Source of the DNA: DATFPQ01 sp035264765
GTDB lineage: Bacteria; Actinomycetota; Actinomycetes; Actinomycetales; Angustibacteraceae
Assembly: GCA_035264765.1 (NCBI GenBank)
Contig: DATFPQ010000212.1
Span: forward strand, 1 to 26,087
DNA length: 26,087 bases
Direction of reading: 5' to 3'
In this document: in pieces, positions 24,665-26,087 of the stretch
Layout of the letters: each line of letters begins with the position of its first letter
Position numbering within the stretch: position 1 is the stretch's first letter
Program-made: the position numbers and the translations under genes
Notes under the pieces: generated by a model
Database searches by the model: none
Told to the model about the DNA's origin: nothing
The model's input: the letters and a program-made list of their open reading frames with translations, nothing else

Positions 24665-26087
24665 ATGCCCGTGCCCGTCCATGAAGTCGTCGTCTTCCCC
24701 GGCCAGGGCGCCTACCAGGGCGACGTTCTGGCCGACCTCGCACAGCGGTTCCCGCAGGTGGGCGAGACCTTCGACGTGATCGACGGCGTCGCCGCGCGCC
24801 TGGGGCGGCCGTCGGTCACACCGACGCTTCTGCGGCAGCGCCCGCCGACCATCGACGAGCTCGTTGCCGACGCCCCCGAGGTGCTCCAGCTCGCCATCTA
24901 CGGGATCTCGACGGCGATGCACCGCATCCTCACCGACGCCGGGCACCCAGGCGACGTGGTGACGGGGCACAGCTTCGGCGAGATCTCGGCTCTTGTCGCA
25001 GGCGGGGCCTACACGGTGGCCGAAGGGGCCGAGATCGTGCTGCACCGCAACGCCGCGCTGCGCGAGCGGGCGGCCACGGGCGGCGCGATGGTCGCCCTGG
25101 GCTGCGACGTCGGTCAGGCGGAGCGGCTCCTGGAGCTCCTCGGCGACCCCTGGACGGTGGTCGCGGTCGAGAACGGACCGTTGCAGACGGTTGTGTCCGG
25201 GCCGGACGAGGCGATCGACGTCCTAGCGGCGATGGCTAGGGCGCTGCGCTGGTCAGCCACCCGGCTCAAGGCGCCTCACCCGTTCCACAGCCCCCTGCTC
25301 GCGCCGCTCGTCGCGCCCATGGCCGACCGGGTTGCGCACCTGACGCCTGCACCACTCACGACGCCGGTGTACTCGCCCACACTGGGTCGCTACTACCGCG
25401 CGGACGACAACATTCCCACGCTCGTTGCCCGTGGTTTCGTCCGCCGGGTCCGCTTCGGCCAGGCGCTGCAGCGGCTGCGTGAGCTCGGCGCCACCTCCTT
25501 CGTGGAGTGCGGGGCGGGCCACGGCGTCACCGGCGTGGTCCGGCGATGCCTTCCCTCCGTGGACGCCGTTAGTGGCGTGGAGCTGATCCAGGGCTCCAGT
25601 CCACAGAGCGCCGGCGTCGCGCTCGCTCGCGCCGTGGCGCCGGTGTCCGCCGCTGTGCCGGTGCCTGCAGCTGCACCGACGCCGACGGTGTCCGGGGCAT
25701 CCGGTGGCCCGGCCAGCCGTGCGGAGCTGCTGGCGGAGGTGGCGGCGATGTACGCCGAGGCGCTGGAGTACCCGGTGGAGGTCTTCACCGAGACGGTGGC
25801 CCTGGAGGCCGACCTGGGAATCGACTCGGTCAAGCAGACCGAGCTGCTGGCCCGCGCGGGGGAGCGGTACGGGCTGGGCCAGCGCCCCGAGGGGTTCCGG
25901 CTGAGCGACCACGACACCCTCGGCAAGGTCGTCGACCACCTGTGGGCCAGGCGAGACGCCGTGCCGGCCCCGGCACCCCCCGCTGCCTCCCCGGCTCCTC
26001 ATCCGGCCCCGGCGCCGATCGTCTCCGATACGGCGCAGCCGGCCGGTGCATCCGGTGGCCCGGCGAGCCGTGCGGAGCTGCTGGCGG
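24665..26087 (+). CDS. Polyketide synthase-type megaenzyme, AT then tandem ACPs (partial)
   Basis: The first 474 codons of a multidomain synthase, open at the window edge. Residues 6-300 form an acyltransferase: FPGQGAYQGDV at the start, catalytic Ser103 in GHSFGEISAL and His208 in HPFHSPLL. HPFH is closer to malonyl-type (HAFH) than methylmalonyl-type (YASH) transferases. An Ala/Pro linker leads to an acyl carrier domain (about 350-425) with the phosphopantetheine serine Ser388 in DLGIDSVKQTELL. This LGIDS-(V/I)-K form is typical of the tandem carriers of PUFA-type synthases. After a second Ala/Pro linker another carrier begins with the same SGGPASRAELLA. There is no ketosynthase before the acyltransferase, and the AGGAGG 5 nt before ATG 24665 shows this is the true N-terminus. 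Remaining domains lie outside. Confidence 0.88.
   Translation, partial: MPVPVHEVVVFPGQGAYQGDVLADLAQRFPQVGETFDVIDGVAARLGRPSVTPTLLRQRPPTIDELVADAPEVLQLAIYGISTAMHRILTDAGHPGDVVTGHSFGEISALVAGGAYTVAEGAEIVLHRNAALRERAATGGAMVALGCDVGQAERLLELLGDPWTVVAVENGPLQTVVSGPDEAIDVLAAMARALRWSATRLKAPHPFHSPLLAPLVAPMADRVAHLTPAPLTTPVYSPTLGRYYRADDNIPTLVARGFVRRVRFGQALQRLRELGATSFVECGAGHGVTGVVRRCLPSVDAVSGVELIQGSSPQSAGVALARAVAPVSAAVPVPAAAPTPTVSGASGGPASRAELLAEVAAMYAEALEYPVEVFTETVALEADLGIDSVKQTELLARAGERYGLGQRPEGFRLSDHDTLGKVVDHLWARRDAVPAPAPPAASPAPHPAPAPIVSDTAQPAGASGGPASRAELLA
25697..26087 (+). repeat. Direct repeat marking tandem carrier domains
   Basis: The 40 bp at 25697-25736 recur at 26048-26087 with one mismatch, a spacing of 351 bp (117 codons). 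Each copy encodes SGGPASRAELLA, the entry to an acyl carrier domain. The near identity at DNA level points to recent duplication or gene conversion. The second copy is cut by the window edge, so the number of repeats is unknown. Confidence 0.9.

Overview
The window is GC-rich and densely coded, with short intergenic gaps, many GTG starts and ATGA/TGATG stop-start overlaps. It carries actinobacterial families: LpdA-type quinone reductase, trimeric purine nucleoside phosphorylase, a substrate-binding/VWA fusion, and an ABC sugar importer without its own ATPase. A high-GC actinobacterial chromosome is the best reading; I cannot name the genus. I saw no rRNA, tRNA, CRISPR array, transposase or phage gene.

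Left part (1-2714): an MFS efflux-type transporter cut by the window edge, a 62-residue two-helix membrane protein, a uridine-kinase-like P-loop protein, and a small one-helix hypothetical protein whose stop codon lies in a triplicated 15-bp unit.

Central part (2812-16266): two blocks for pentose and nucleoside catabolism enclose a sugar-uptake cassette. On the minus strand, lacI-type regulator, deoC, aldehyde dehydrogenase and a shortened, active-site-less aldehyde dehydrogenase are packed together. Also on the minus strand, purine nucleoside phosphorylase, phospho-sugar mutase and ribokinase form a second unit with overlapping start/stop codons. Together they give a route from purine (deoxy)nucleoside to pentose-1-phosphate, pentose-5-phosphate, glyceraldehyde-3-phosphate plus acetaldehyde, and finally acetate. 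Between them, on the plus strand, is a GH127 beta-L-arabinofuranosidase, a Tat-type lipoprotein sugar-binding protein and two permeases. Its promoter has a LacI-type operator just downstream of the -10.

Middle-right part (16310-20784): a frameshifted DUF6338-like gene remnant followed by an intact 42-residue ORF, a gamma-glutamylcyclotransferase-like protein, an LpdA-like NAD(P)H-quinone dehydrogenase, and a membrane-anchored substrate-binding/VWA fusion.

Right end (20933-26087): an MMPL exporter and a TetR regulator form an operon whose near-consensus promoter is overlapped by a perfect palindrome, the likely TetR site. Then come a SnoaL-like protein and, divergently, the start of a large polyketide-synthase-type megaenzyme with an unusual order: an acyltransferase first, then tandem acyl carrier domains. 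This multi-ACP synthase beside an MMPL exporter is the part most likely to represent a little-described system, but it runs off the window.
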